DNA from: Pogonophryne albipinna
Lineage: Eukaryota > Chordata > Actinopteri > Perciformes > Artedidraconidae
Assembly (NCBI GenBank): GCA_028583405.1
Contig: CM053244.1
Span: 2,093,607 to 2,157,606 of the forward strand
Reading direction: 5' to 3'
DNA length: 64,000 nucleotides
Shown: positions 1-12,700 of the stretch, piece after piece
Layout of the letters: the number at the start of each line of letters is the position of its first letter
Position numbering within the stretch: position 1 is the first letter of the stretch
The notes under the pieces: generated by a model
The model's input: the letters and a program-made list of their open reading frames with translations, nothing else
Told to the model about the DNA's origin: nothing
Database searches by the model: none
Position numbers and translations under genes: made by a program

Positions 1-187
1 CATTGCCTATTAACCTGTTAAGCCCGAGAGACCCCAGTACCGGGGCAGCGTTTTTTTTCTCTCACAAAACTGTGTCTCAGGGCTTCTTAACATTTAAAAA
101 CCTATGAATGTCTCATACTCAATTAACGTGAAGAAACTCAGCTACCTGACGATACGAGCCATTTTTACCGAAACAAAACACAAGTCT

Positions 188-657
188 ATTTTTTGGTGTC
201 TATATACGCTGGGATCCGGAGTCATGGATGATCCTGCGGTCCTGTGTCCTGCATCGCGAGCCCTGGATCTTGAGTCGTGGCTGTGGTCCTGGATCATAGG
301 TCCTGGATTGATATCCTTGTGGATTCATCTTCCTATTATACACACATGCATTTCCAAACATTTGGACTACCTATGTTGCAAATGTATTATCTTTTCAATT
401 TACACACGGCATCTATTGCACGTCTGTCCGTCCTGGGAGAGGGATCCCTCCTCTGTTGCTCTCCCTGAGGTTTCTCCCATTTTTCCCTTTAAAACTGTGG
501 GTTTTCTTCGGAAGTTTTTCCTTGTACGATGTGAGGGTCTAAGGACAGAGGGTGTCGTATTGTCATACTGATATTTTGTACAAACTGTGAAGTCCACTGA
601 GACAAATGTAACATTTGTGATATTGGGCTATATAAATAAACATTGATTGATTGATTG
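188..657 (+). repeat. non-LTR retroposon (L2-type tail) with target duplication
   Basis: A 470-base insertion ends in GGCTATATAAATAAA followed by a (TTGA)n tail, the usual 3' end of fish L2-type LINEs and their SINE partners. It is flanked by AAGTCT on both sides (182-187 and 658-663), consistent with a short target duplication. It sits inside the left part of the piggyBac element, so it is younger than that element. No reverse transcriptase coding sequence is present. The same tail recurs at about 2590-2670 and, inverted, at 34576-34650. Confidence 0.7.
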
Positions 658-1395
658 AAGTCTCACAAGAAGCGTTAGCATTAGCGAAAACGGGCTGATG
701 CTACTTCCGGTGCTAACTAGCAAAAAACGATCTTTAAAACGTAATATGTTCAGCACAAACTACATATCATCTGAAAGCTGATACTCCACAGATTATTTTG
801 ATATAAGTATCATCACTGTAAGACACGGACTCACTGAGCTAGCAGCCAGAACAGAGCAAGAAAACAACAACAGTTTTCTAAACCATAACAATAATTATTT
901 TTCACCGTTGCTGTTTTGTGATCAAAAGTCGTGTTCAAGGGAATAAAAACGCTGCTCAAGGTTAATCCAATGTCTCTTAGTCACTTTAGAATTGTTCCTG
1001 ATAATCTATCATTACATTCATGGCAGCAGAGTAGGTATAAAGTTTTTCAGTCCGGGGCTAATGCTGTCTCGCAAACCTCTCTCTCCTTGACGTAAATGTT
1101 TAGCCGGATATACTAACTGCCCCTCGATTCTATTGGCTCTAAAGTTTCAAAAAAGGTGTCAATCACCCAAATCGACCAATGGGTTCCAGAGATAGGATCC
1201 TGCGTAGTATAAATAATGCCAGCACCGGCAGCTTTATGCACATGACGCAGCAGAGGTAGTAACACCACCGCACCACAGCAGCAACAAAGCGACGAACACA
1301 GCGAACACAGAGACGACAGAGACAACAGCAGCCAACAGAACATAATATTACAAGGACAAGGATTTATTTGCTTTTAGGACTTATTTGAGCAAATA

Positions 1396-1517
1396 ATGGC
1401 ACCCAGAAAGAGGCTGTAGCTTGAACACGCCGTGGAAATGGTGTTCGCTGACTCTCCGTCAGAAGATGATGATCTACTCCAGCCACAATCAGACCCTGAT
1501 TATGAACTTTGGGAAAG
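1396..1517 (+). pseudogene. piggyBac transposase, N-terminal exon
   Basis: The frame begins with an ATG and encodes a short basic start (MAPRKRL) followed by an acidic stretch with SEDDD and DPDYE, the typical unstructured N terminus of piggyBac-type transposases. Codon 8 is TAG, so this copy cannot be read through. The exon ends at a good splice donor (GGGAAAG|GTATGT). The next recognisable exon is at about 4144, which gives an intron now about 2.6 kb long because of hAT insertions. Assignment depends on position between the TTAA ends and on the downstream transposase tail; the exon alone would not be diagnostic. Confidence 0.5.
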
Positions 1518-2059
1518 GTATGTACTCTCTCTGTTTGTATCTATTAGTTATGTATTTGGTGTAGCCTAATTGTCTAGTACTAGTGTAGATAGTTCATCTA
1601 TAGTAATTCCACACTCGCAAAATAGAACATGGGGGGGCGATGCGGTGGTAGCTCTGGGAGGGGAAAAAACATTTTTGACCGTTGGCGCTCATCCTAATTT
1701 TCGGCCTTAATGTAACAACATTCATATTTAAGTAAATGTAACACCCTTTTCACCCCGGTTACACTTTTCATTTGCCCTGTACGATGGGCGCTGTAAGTGA
1801 TGAAAGTGGGGGATGTTGGCTTATCTGGCGGCCGCAGCTCACAGCCAAAATGCGAGCGTGGGAGCGAGAGAGCGAGCGAGGGAGCGAGAGGGCGCACCGG
1901 TACCGGCGCTGTTATTAGAATCTGGTGCTAGCAGCGCTAACGGATATAAGAAGTAGATGTGTCTACAACCAGGGTGGAGGAGAGCTCTCCTGTCAGACTG
2001 AGAGACTCAGTGAGGTAAAGGACTCTGAGTGTTTAGATAGCTAATTTTGACGTATATTA

Positions 2060-2482
<423 letters not shown>

Positions 2483-2499
2483 CTGTTATTTCAGGTTTT

Positions 2500-3877
2500 T
2501 GTAGGCCCCCTATTTAAACAACAAATCAAAGTCATTTATAGCCTCGGCAGGCTCTGTGATCGCACTTCTCCACTCTTTGTTGGAAATCACATTCTGTACA
2601 CACTGTGAAGACCACTGAGACAAATGTAACATTTGTAATATTGGGCTATATAAATAACATTGATTGATTGATTGACTCTGCTCTATGCGCGCCTGGTCCT
2701 CTCCTCCAGATGAGTGACGTATCGGGCCTCCCTCATATATTTGTCCGGTTGCCGTTGGCTCCCCTCCACGTAGCAAGTCCTCGTTGTCCTCTCCATCTCC
2801 TCCAACAGATAATGTCCCTCCTGTCTGTTTTTCCTCTCCCGCCACTCCATCGCTATCAGAACCAGACGGCCTACTTGGCTCCGAGGCCCCGCGGCCGGCA
2901 CCGCTACCGCTCGGTACAGAACTCATCTGTCCTTCCTCCTTATCCTGGCCTACAGGCAAAAAATAACCTGTAAGCTTCTGCATTTTTTGTAATAGCTGCT
3001 TGTCTCGAAACTCCTTTTCCCTCAACAATTTCCTTTTCCGAGCGCCACTCTCAAAAAATTTCTTCTCCGACATTTTCTCCTTAACAACCTTCTTCTGTCA
3101 CTCAATCAGTCGCAATTTGAATAAGTCACATGTGAAACATATTCTCATTCTGATTGGCTGTTAAGTGGTGCCCACTGACTGTTACGGAGTCAACATTTTT
3201 TAGATAAATCTCTGGAATCCATCGATCTGATTGATTAGCGGAGCAAATGATCAAAATAGTATGGAGGGAAGATATTTTCGTTTGGATTACTGGTCTGGGG
3301 GAAGCTCGCGAGTGTGTGTGTATACGTGTGTGTTTGTGTGTATTGTGTTTGTTTCCCGGGGAAAACACTCACGAGAAACACCGGCTGTTGTTATGCCTGC
3401 TGTGACGTCAAGTTACTCCGTTCTCCTCTTGTAATTATGCCGAAGCTTCAAAGTTGTATTTATCATCTGAATTTGCCGAAACAAGTTTAATATTCTGAAA
3501 GCCAAGACTTTGTTTATTTGAAACCAGATGAAAACAAACTGTAACGGACCCTGCCGTGTTATCTATGATTACTATACGCCTTACATTCATAATTTCAGCG
3601 GAGGGAGGGGAACAGCAGAACAGCAGAGTGGTGAGGGAGAGCTGTCTTCTTCCCTTTACAAGCTTCAAAAATGTATTTATCGTGTGATTTTGGAAATAAA
3701 AGTTTCATATTCTGAAAGCCAAGACTTTGTTTATATAAAAATGTTTTAAAACATCCGAAATAAAAAAAAAAAATTGAATTTTTTTTTACTGGTTCATGAT
3801 AGGCCCCCAATTTCCGTAGGCCCCTGGGCTTCAGCCCAGGTCAGCCCGTGCATTAAGGTGGCCCTGTCTATATATAT
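2500..3877 (-). mobile_element. hAT-derived element, copy A of a shared module
   Basis: On the minus strand the element starts at 3877 with CAGGGCCACCTTAATG, a hAT-style terminus, and runs through about 800 bases of 5' leader into the start of a transposase exon (ATG at 3073). A retroposon tail (2590-2670) interrupts the exon. The other end near 2500 (GTAGGCCCCC) is truncated. The leader contains two diverged direct repeats of an AAACAAAGTCTTGGC block. Near-identical sequence recurs at 33388-34790, and leader-only copies lie at 40033-40615 and 63462-63770. Confidence 0.7.
2675..3073 (-). pseudogene. hAT transposase N-terminal exon (ZMYM/TTF-like type)
   Basis: The frame opens with MSEKK, then a basic region (GARKRKLLREKE) and the motif KLTGYF, a pattern seen at the start of hAT transposases related to ZMYM1/TTF zinc-finger proteins (SGAxKRK...PKLTxYF). 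It continues as an acidic and glycine-rich linker. The zinc finger and catalytic domains are absent: coding similarity stops where an inverted L2-type retroposon tail was inserted. The frame is open but gives only the disordered N terminus, so it is a remnant. The copy at 34177 differs by a handful of residues (for example KLTDYF). Confidence 0.55.
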
Positions 3878-4143
3878 ATATATATATATACTGTTATTTC
3901 ACACACGCCAAATGGATGCTGTTTTGTAGTTCTACAGACATTGACTATTAGCAGTTTATAAATAAAGCTGTATTGTATATCAGTCTATAAATATATATAT
4001 ATACTATAGTGACTATATATATATATACATGTGTATACTGTTATTTCACACACGCTAAATGGAGGAATTATTTCTGATTTGAGTTACATTTTTGAAAGAA
4101 TAAGCCAGTGAAGTAATTTTTTTTTCCACATTTGTTTTCACAG

Positions 4144-4407
4144 TGATGAAGACGAGTACCAAATGGCTTCTGGATCACAGCCATCAACATCTGCCTCATC
4201 CGAGCTACGACGTGCATCAGATCAGCATGCAGTTGCCCCAGAGCCATCAACATCTGCCTCATCCGAGCTACGACGTGCATCAGATCAGCATACAGTTGCC
4301 CCAGAGCCATCAACATCCAAGCTACGCCGCCGGATGTCTGCACCAGTACTAACTCAGCCTCCCTCTGCATCTTCTAATTCAGTGGACAGACTGTCAGGAG
4401 GAAAGTG
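4144..4407 (+). pseudogene. piggyBac transposase exon 2 with internal 63-bp duplication
   Basis: The frame follows a plausible acceptor (TTTTCACAG) and starts SDEDEYQM, then two copies of a 63-base, 21-codon unit (PSTSASSELRRAS...) and a third partial copy. This is a serine-rich spacer of the kind found before the DDE domain of piggyBac transposases. It stops at 4405-4407 just where another frame takes up the transposase tail, so the join to the catalytic part is broken by a deletion or frameshift. Confidence 0.5.
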
Positions 4408-4930
4408 AAACAGGCTGGTGTGTGGCAGACTAAGATTGTTACCGTTCCTGACGCTGTGGTGGACTACAACAGAAGCATGGGCGGCGTGGATGTGTCCGAT
4501 GCTTTGATTGGGTACTACAGCGTTCACCACAAAACCATGAAATGGTACAAGACTTTTTTTTACCATTTTCTGGACATTGCAGTGGTGAACAGCTTCCTTC
4601 TCTACAAGGAGCTGCACAAGATGAGGGGTGACCCCGACAGGACGAAGCCACACACCCAGAAGTCCTTCAGGGAGCAGCTTGCTACAGACATGAGGGGTGA
4701 AGTCCCTGCAGCACCACCACCACCACTCCCCCCCCCCCCCCATCATCACTCGTATGCATTCCCAAGTATTATGGGGAAGATGCCACCGCGCTCAGGAGGT
4801 GCTGCAGGAGGTGCTCTGATGCTGGCAACAAAACGGTGAAGACCTATCTACTGCACTAAGTGCCTGGTCCCTCTGTGCCTCAATTCAAAGAAGAACTGTT
4901 TCGAGGTGTGGCACACCTCTGACCAAACAC
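4405..4930 (+). pseudogene. piggyBac transposase, C-terminal part
   Basis: The frame contains [20 protein letters not shown] and the following helix-rich block ending FLLYKEL, the hallmark end of the DDE_Tnp_1_7 (piggyBac) catalytic domain including its last acidic residue in GGVDVSD. After a proline/histidine-rich stretch, a different frame at about 4830-4915 reads YCTKCLVPLC and KNCFEVWH, the cysteine-rich C-terminal finger that binds transposon DNA. At least two frame changes (about 4797 and 4832) separate the blocks, and the first two thirds of the catalytic domain are missing. The gene cannot make an active transposase; the element could only move if supplied in trans. Confidence 0.85.
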
Positions 4931-5152
4931 ATTCAGGTTGTGTACATTTTTTCTTTTTTGCCAGTGTTTACAAAAAAAATGCTTGTGGTGTTATTTCGGT
5001 TTTAGTGTAGTTTTTTAGTGTGTTATTTTTGAAATAAATCTGCTCCTGTTGGAGACAAAATGTATCCTATGTTTCCTAATTTTTATTGTGTAAGTAAACC
5101 TTCCTAGAAGTGTTAGTCGGGTGATAAACATGTAAGGACTGTGGCAAAGTCT

Positions 5153-5321
<169 letters not shown>

Positions 5322-5736
5322 ATTTACATACTAAAAAATTAAATTAAATAAACTGATGGTATCCAAATGTGCCCAAAGGTCAGTCACTTTTTTTTGCTAA
5401 ACCTCTCTAAAAAGGTCAAATTTCACTTGTTTTGCCTCAATCTTGATACAGGCTGCTTATTATATGTTATACTTTGGATTCCTAAAGCTTTTAGTCTACC
5501 ATCCAATCATTCAAGGGTGGTTTTCACTATAAGTAATGTTTTTTTTTTAGGCGGAGGTAAGAATTTACCTTTGTTCCATCTGAATTGACTCTGACACAGA
5601 AACATCTATATTGATTCTGGCACTTCTACATCCAACTCATATAACCCTTTTAGAAGTTAAGTTAGAGTCATTTGTTTTGGGCATAGCATTTTCGAGCCTG
5701 AAACCTGAAAAACAGGCTCAGGGCTTAACAGGTTAA

Positions 5737-6804
5737 GCAATAATGAAGTCAGCCTTGAAGCAGTATTAGTATTCCTGAAGTGCATTCAAACCAAGTCAAT
5801 TAAAAGGAGAGAGGGATGGGGAATCAGCTGTGTGCACGGAACAAAAAGCTCTGGCCTCTCTGTGACTTCTACAAAAACCTGAATCGACACAGAGACAGAG
5901 GGAGAAAACTTCTTTATATATCTCAAAGCTCTGTGATGGAAAAGTTTTGAGTGCTGCAGAATGGACTGGGGGAGTAGAGTAGGGAGGGGGATCTGTGATT
6001 GAGCTATTGTACTCCCAGAGTGCAGTTCAGTTTGGATGAATGCATAGGGGCTATTTGTAGAGTGAGGAGTTCAGTTTGGAAGGCTGTGGATGCAACATGT
6101 GATGCACAAGTGTGTGTGCACATGCTTTCAGGTCTATGGTGGAAGCCTTATGGATTGAGAGTGAATCTGACCTGAGGCCTTGAGCTATAGAGCTGCTCCT
6201 TGAAGCCAATCATTGACAAACAGCGACCTCCACCCACTTTATCTCTCTTCTCCAACACTTTCAACACCTCTTTGTAGACCAGTTTAGACCTTCAGAGACA
6301 TCCCTATAAAAGGTGTTAAGGTTAGGTCATTTCCATACAAATATAAATGTCTCTTTGGATGGAAGAACACCCCATAGAGTGTTTGGCCTTAATGACATTG
6401 GGAAAGGGCCAATAGAAATAGTAATGGGGATGCAGGTCAGGGTTTACAATTTCAGCACAATAGTCATGGCAACAATTTACGTCCATCTCTGCGTCATCTG
6501 ATGTCATTCACATACTTTGCAACAGGAAATAAACAGGGACACATGTTTATTGTGAAATGGTCCATACCAACAATAATAGTCTTGAATCATTCTCTCCGAT
6601 TCTTGTCAAATCACAAAATCTTGAACTCACTTAAACTTTATCAGAAACAATGTTTTTAGTAATATGGTCTGTGTTTACATTAGCAAGCATCGCTAACACT
6701 CAGAGCTAACACTGTACTGGGGAGAGTATGTGTAAAGAAGCCGGATATAAAAAGGTACTCACCTTGTGGTAAAACCGTGAGAGAGAAAGCATTTGAGCTC
6801 CATA
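5737..6804. other. No gene seen between two transposons
   Basis: About 1.07 kb of mixed-composition sequence without a convincing open frame, tandem repeat or transposon end. Short frames at 6313-6507 overlap on both strands and have no recognisable domain. This may be the original host sequence into which the neighbouring elements inserted. Confidence 0.5.
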
Positions 6805-6955
6805 GAGAACCGCAGTGACGCGTCGTAAAACCCGGAAGTAAGTTAGCATTTTTAGCACTTCCGGTTCCTTCGTCAAAAAAGCAATGCATTTTCTCCATAG
6901 GGTTTTGGAAAATAGCTCGAAATAAGGTCTGTGGTTGACACAAATTTAAGAGATA
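6805..6955. repeat. Left terminal inverted repeat of the ISL2EU-like element
   Basis: About 150 bases that match the complement of 17447-17572 with a few small gaps. Both arms contain CCCGGAAGTAA, CCGGTTCCTTCGT, TCCATAGG and AATAAGGTCTGTGGTTGACAC. The left arm has a 10-base extra segment after GGAAGTAA. Confidence 0.9.
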
Positions 6956-7351
6956 AATCACGTTTTATTCTACGACATTAAATACATCAGCAGTGACCCC
7001 ACTGGTCATTTTTGAAGAGTTTACGTGTCTGAAAAACGATGGTTGTTACCAAGTGGCTGAATAGGACTACAGAAATTGTCGAGGCCGTTGTACGTCATTA
7101 CGCCGAACACGTAAACACTCCCGCTAAGTTTGTTTTCCCCTGTGTTCTGCTTGAAAGCAAGTACCTGCCTATCTTTAGTATCTGTATATCTATATCTGAC
7201 CATTAGAATCTGTATTTTTGAAATTGTCATTTTTAACACCGTAGTTTTACAAATTATAGAATAATTAATTACCAGTGTTTTCCAATTTTACTCGGCAGTT
7301 CGTTTCGTTAGCCAAAGTTAGCTAAAGCTAGCGCTACTAGTTAGCTACGCA

Positions 7352-7464
7352 ATGGTTTGTTGCTTTGCTCCGGGTTGCAGCCACAGGTCTTTGCATGAAA
7401 CGTGCTCGTTCTATCGTTTCCCGGCCAATGTTTTCCAAAGGAGAGTCTGGATTCGTGCTATGAG
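7352..7464 (+). pseudogene. THAP zinc-finger domain, first exon
   Basis: The frame begins ATG and reads MVCCFAPGCSHRS, then FYRFPAN and RVWIRAMR. This is the first half of a THAP (C2CH) DNA-binding domain: the two zinc-binding cysteines (C4 and C9), the FYRFP core and the tryptophan of the basic helix are all present. The exon ends at a strong donor (TATGAG|GTAAGC), so the second half (the third Cys and the His) should lie on a later exon, which I could not find. THAP domains direct sequence-specific DNA binding of P, Kolobok and ISL2EU-type transposases and of many host regulators. Here the exon lies just inside the left inverted repeat, facing inwards, as expected for the N terminus of a transposase. 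Without the remaining exons it is a remnant. Confidence 0.75.
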
Positions 7465-8257
7465 GTAAGCTGACGTTACATTTTTGTCCATGTCACGGTG
7501 AAATGTAAATGATGGGTAGTGACTGTATCGCCGTTTTAGAGATGGCGCTGCTGAAAAGACCGCAACATAAGTAAAGATAATGAATACATCCTATTAAAAC
7601 CTGTGTGGCTTATATGATAAGTCTAATTAGTACAAGCAGCATAACGTTTCACCATGTGACTAAAGATTGTAGTCAGGGAAATCAGTTTGACATATTGAAC
7701 TAATAACAAATCACCTCTGGCTGGCAGAGAACTCTCTGCTCCATAGCTTCTCTTGGACGTAAAATCACATACATTTTACATTTATATTCAATTTAATATT
7801 CCATCCCTCACATACTTTTGTATATATAATAACTTATATTTTGTTTTTCTTGTTATGCTGCTGCAACACAAACATTTCCCAAATTGGGATCAATACAGTA
7901 ATATCTTATCTTAATTAATTAAGAAATATAACTATTATAATTAGTGTAGCAGCTGACACCTATTTTCAATATGGATTAATCTACCATTTATTTCTTTAGT
8001 TCAATTTTCATCTATAAAAATGTCAAAATAGTGAAAATGTTCACGAGACAAAGTGCAAGGTTATATCTTTAGATGTTTTGTTTTAGCCTATGTACTGTAT
8101 GTCTTAATGCTCTTATATGTGACGGTGTGACTTCCATGAAACTAATATTGTATATCTTCCCAACAGACGAGCTGACAGGAAGCCTAACACTCTAACAACC
8201 ACAACATTGCATAGCGAGTAAATGTAAATTAAAAACGATTCACATTTTTTTAATTTC

Positions 8258-9165
8258 TTCTTCTTTCTTGCAGTGAGGTGAAGCTGACCTTGCACTTGGT
8301 GCCAGTAAGGATGTTCCTCACGCAGGCTGAATGTTTCTCCCTCCTTACTGACACAGAAGCCCTTGATTTGCAATGCTTCACTAATTGTCATTTCCCTGGC
8401 TCCGTAGGGACACTTTACCTCCAGCACAGCGGAAGACCCTACCAGACCATCTGGAGATGCCCCCAACAATCCTGATTGGGAGAGCCACAAACCTGACTCA
8501 TGGACCTGCATCTGGGTTGCAGTGGTGAATGCCCTGACACCCTCACATTCATTCATAGTCCCCCACTGTACAGACAAAACACCATCAAGGGCCTGTTGTT
8601 GCCCTAGCACCCTGGCAATAAGGGAAGCAGTCACACGCTTTGACCTCAGGACAGCTCCAAAGTTGCTGGCAGTCAACCTTCCTTTCCGGAACAAATGCCA
8701 GTTTGGGTTGGTTCGCTGACCAGTGGTAGCCACCTGAATTGCCCTCTATTGCTCCTCAGACAATGCCATGCTTGCCAAAATTGCCTCAGGTCCCTGATGC
8801 CCAACAGATTTGAGAATTTCAGGAACAGTAAGTGTTTCCAAGCTGTAGTGTTCCTCTTCTGGCTCGGGGGAGAGAAGCCAAGAAATTCCTGAGAACCTGC
8901 CCCCGAGTGTGTCCCTCAGCCAGTCACGATCTTCGGAGGTGGGCTCTCTTGTCAGCGGGTTGAATGAGTTATTGGTTGGAGGAAATAGCTCCTCCACTGA
9001 ATGTGTACGTTTAGCTGCCTTTGGCTTCTTCCACTGACAGGGGGTGTCAGTGCAGCTGAAATTGTGGATGGCAAAGATAGCTAATGCAGCCGCATGACTG
9101 CATTTCCATTCTCCACGTGGGCATTCACATTTTGTGGTGAGAATTCTCTCTTCTCCTGTAGATAC
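8258..9165 (-). pseudogene. SWIM zinc finger + YqaJ-type nuclease, second exon
   Basis: Read from 9165 downwards after a good acceptor (CCACCACAG|GT), the frame opens with CECPRGEWKCSHAAALAI, a SWIM finger (CxCx6CxH). A linker of about 120 residues follows, then a YqaJ/lambda-exonuclease-like domain: FRKGRLTASNFG, WG with a following acidic residue, SPDGLVG, LEVKCPYG (the D...ExK metal-binding core) and HPYWHQVQGQLHLT. YqaJ proteins are PD-(D/E)xK nucleases. One in-frame TAG at 8746-8748 lies between the linker and the nuclease domain, so this copy is broken. After HLT the sequence becomes lysine-rich and looks like intron; a GC donor (GCAAGA) is possible. Start codons offered inside this exon are irrelevant because translation enters from the exon at 16836-16966. 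Confidence 0.8.
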
Positions 9166-9296
9166 CTGTGGTGGTGGGATTGTTTTATTATTTAAAAATA
9201 TATTTACATTTGTAATGCCTTCCCAATTATCCCTTTAATTGTTTATAGCCTACTGTATGTTTATTTCATGGATATTTCTGTGTTTTCTGGTGTGTA

Positions 9297-9785
9297 ATCT
9301 TGGGGCCTCTTCTCTTTAACGTCTACATGCTACCACTGGCTCAGATAATGAAGAACAACAAAATAAGTTACCATAGCTATGCAGATGACACACAAATGTA
9401 CATAACCATTTCACCAGGAGACTATTCTCCAGTTAAAACACTGAGTAAGTGCATTGAACAAATCAATGACTGGATGTGTCAGAACTTTTTCCAATTAAAC
9501 AAAGATACAACTGAGGTAATGGTTTTTGGAGCCAAGGCAGAACGTATAAAAGTTAGCGCTGAGCTTCAGTCTGCAATGTTCAAAACAACAGATAGAGCCA
9601 GAAATCTAGGTGTAGTCATGGACTCTGACCTGAGTTTCAACAGTCACATTAAAACAGTTACTAAATCAGCTTACTATCACCTAAAGAACATATCTAGGAT
9701 TAAAAGACTAATGTCACAGCAGGATTTGGAAAGACTTGTCCATGCTTTTATCTTCAGTAGACTGGACTACTGCAATGGTGTCTTC
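9297..9785 (+). pseudogene. L2-type reverse transcriptase fragment
   Basis: The frame begins LGPLLFNVYM (reverse-transcriptase block 4) and contains YADDTQMY with the catalytic YADD (block 5), then NLGVVMDSDLSF and the helix KRLMSQQDLERLVHAFI leading to DYCNGVF. No stop lies between the truncation point and the ERV insertion, so the frame was intact when interrupted. The endonuclease and the front of the polymerase are missing. The coding sequence resumes at 14119 as TGLTKKSIRKLQLIQNAAAR. Such enzymes copy the LINE RNA at nicked chromosomal DNA. Confidence 0.9.
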
Positions 9786-12700
9786 TGTTGTAGCAGATAT
9801 CTCTGCTCCGCGCCGATCATATATGAGTTTGCTTTAAAATAAGGAAAACCCAAAACAACCAGGATAGGGGTTAAACAATAATCTGCTTTAATGATAAACG
9901 GTAAGAATACAAATACACTTCTCAAAAGGGGTAAGCCCACGCCCTGCTCTGGTCCAAATGCCGGGAGAACCTTTCATCTTGACGGCAGGAGCAAAAAGAG
10001 GACGAACTAAAAGATAGAACAGGCTTACATGCAGAAAACAAAACAGGAGGGGTTGGATCAGCTGGTCATCTTTTCAGGTCATCTCATTGGGAGATGCAAA
10101 AGATGCTGTGTCGCAGCGAATCAGCGTGTGCCAGCAGAGGACCCGCAAACAGTCTCAGTTTGAAGCAAAACACATCTGGCGTTCGCTGTCTCATATTTCT
10201 GCAGCCTCCACACACACACACATCCCCCCACATTCCAGAGACCTGAGTTGGGTCTAAAGAATATTCTCTTGCTCACATCTTACTCCAAATAATGGTTTTA
10301 CTCCTCATATTTCTCGCTTCTGGTTACACAGACTGCTATTATTAATACAAAGTAATTAAACACACACATATACTATTCAAGATATGTAGACTTCCCTGAA
10401 ACATGACATACTGGAGATCTTAAGCAGAATGTACTCTCATCCACCTAGCCCACTGCCCTGCATACCTACACCTCCCCCACAGAGCAATAAAACCTGTTTA
10501 CTCCAAGCACCCCTGAATGTTTGAGCAAGTTTAGTCCTCACATTTATGAAAGGATAAAACAGAGAAATCAATACAAAACACAAACACAGGTATGGTTTGA
10601 ACAGTATTCACTTAACTGCTACGATTGATAATTTCCAGAGAAACTCAAGGGGCCTCTTTTAATATCTGGAAGTTGCAACAAGACTTTCTGCCATTTCAAA
10701 TGTAACACACTTCCCAAATATCAGATGATAATAATCTGCAATCCCCCTTTTGGTCTCTCTATAAAGAGACCAACTTACACAAGGCACTTGAAACATAACT
10801 ACTGTCATTCCTTTCCACTGTGTCTGTCCCCCAATATTGTATAAATCTATCAGAAACTGAGACCCAAAGTACTTGAAATCTTTGGGAACAGAACACCACT
10901 TTCCATGGCAGTGAAGGAACCATGAGAGGGCAACCTGAGAGCTAGAAAGCAGTCTCCTTGTGTGGTGAATCATCAGCCCCCCCCCCCCCCCCTCTGATAG
11001 GGAGGGGGAGATGCGGCTTTCCCTTCACTGGTGGAACTGATCAGAGAGAAGTAGACTCCTCTGCTGCCTCGACAAGTCCCCCAGCCCGCTGACAGCCGCT
11101 TCCTAGTCGTCTGCTGTAAGGATGTCCTCGAGGTCGTTGTCGTCCAGTCCACTGATGGCTGCTTCCGAGTCGACCTCCTCTGCGAGGGCCACGTCCGTCC
11201 TGATGTCGTCCACGGTCCTAGCAGGTGGTTTCCCCGCCGCACACTGGCTCCCGTGGTACGAGCTGTCCCCCTTTCCTCCTTGGCGGATGGTATGAGAGAT
11301 CCGCTGGGTCACTCGGTCGGGGCCGGAGAGCCTGGGGTTGAGCCACTTTGTCCTGATGACCTTCAGCCAGACGAACTCCGCTGTGTCAGCCTCCTGGGTC
11401 CCCCTTTGGCGTCACCAACCTGTATGGAGAAATCTGATACAAATCCCTCAAGCCTACGCTCAGGGCTCCGGGGCCCTCCGCTGTTTGACCCACCACTGCG
11501 TAAGCCGCTTGGAGCCTGTTGGTGGGGTGTCTTAAAACAACAGCCGTCTGTGAACAGGTTTTCTAAATTAATTGTAGCCCTCCTATCTGCCAGTGCAGCT
11601 TCAGAATCTTAATACTTGGCCTATGGCAACAAAACAAAACTCCAACATCTTTAGGTGAACCAAATAACATATTTCAATAGCTCTGAATTTTTGACAAGCG
11701 TCTGTGTTATTCTTAATGAAATCCTTGAGATCCCATTTAAAATCTAAATATAATATGAGCTGCTTATGTTTCTGGTAAAGAAACACACTAATGTTATGGA
11801 TTCAAAAACAACCAAAATCATGATACTGACAAAGTGAATGATTTCCTGGTGATACTGCTTCTACCTGTCAGTGCTTAGATATTATCAAGCTGAAAAAATG
11901 AATACAGAATTTCAACAAACTGTCATCAAATGTCTTTCTATTATGAACTTAGATGAAATGTATATCCCCATAATGACCTAAACAATAAAGTCTATGGCTT
12001 TTACTTCTTTACCAGGCTAGTTACATGATGTTGTCTAAATTAAATTCTGTCTCATTACATTACTATGTTTTAGCTTTAACTGTAATATGTTCTTTCTACA
12101 TTTCAAACCTCAGTTACTTTAATACCTGTTGAAACATTACTCACCGGTCAACTTCTTCAGTATTCCATTCTGGACTTACATCTCTCACAGTAGCCCCTTG
12201 GCCACTGATTCTGCATCTATGTTACATGTTATAACTCAATCAATATTAGAAACATGTCAACATTCATCAAACAGTATCTTATCCCCAGATATGGAGCAGG
12301 TCAATTCTAAAACTGTCAATCAATGGTCAGATTGAACAATTGAGTTGGGGCAGCAGGTTCCTTTCAGTCCCTAAATGAAAAATGTACATTGTGAAGTTTA
12401 CACTCCCCCTTTTTACACATGAACTCATGTGCAACCATGGATTATAAGAAAATACCAAACATTTTCCCAAATGTACATCCATCATTTCCACAGTAAACAC
12501 TTCAGTGAAATGAAGTGTTTCTCTCCATCCTTCAGTCCTAAAAGAAACAGAATCTTCATGTTTTAGTTTGAGTTTCACATTCTGCAAACTGCCACCTCCT
12601 GAGGGAGTGAAATATCAAGTAGATTAGAAACGGGTCACCTATACGGTTTTCCGTTCAATTCTGTGGAATTTTGTTGAGCCCCAGAATAATGTGTTTAGTC

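Noticed and set aside
104..571. A 155-codon frame at the left edge
   Set aside because: It runs through a retroposon inserted in a transposon; the sequence is repeat 3' region, not coding.
8270..8290. Plus-strand splice acceptor TTTCTTGCAG as a second THAP exon
   Set aside because: The following plus-strand sequence is the antisense of the YqaJ domain and contains no THAP second half.
8258..9165. Phage recombinase from bacterial contamination
   Set aside because: The YqaJ domain is fused to a SWIM finger, flanked by introns and lies between transposon ends with vertebrate LINEs inside.
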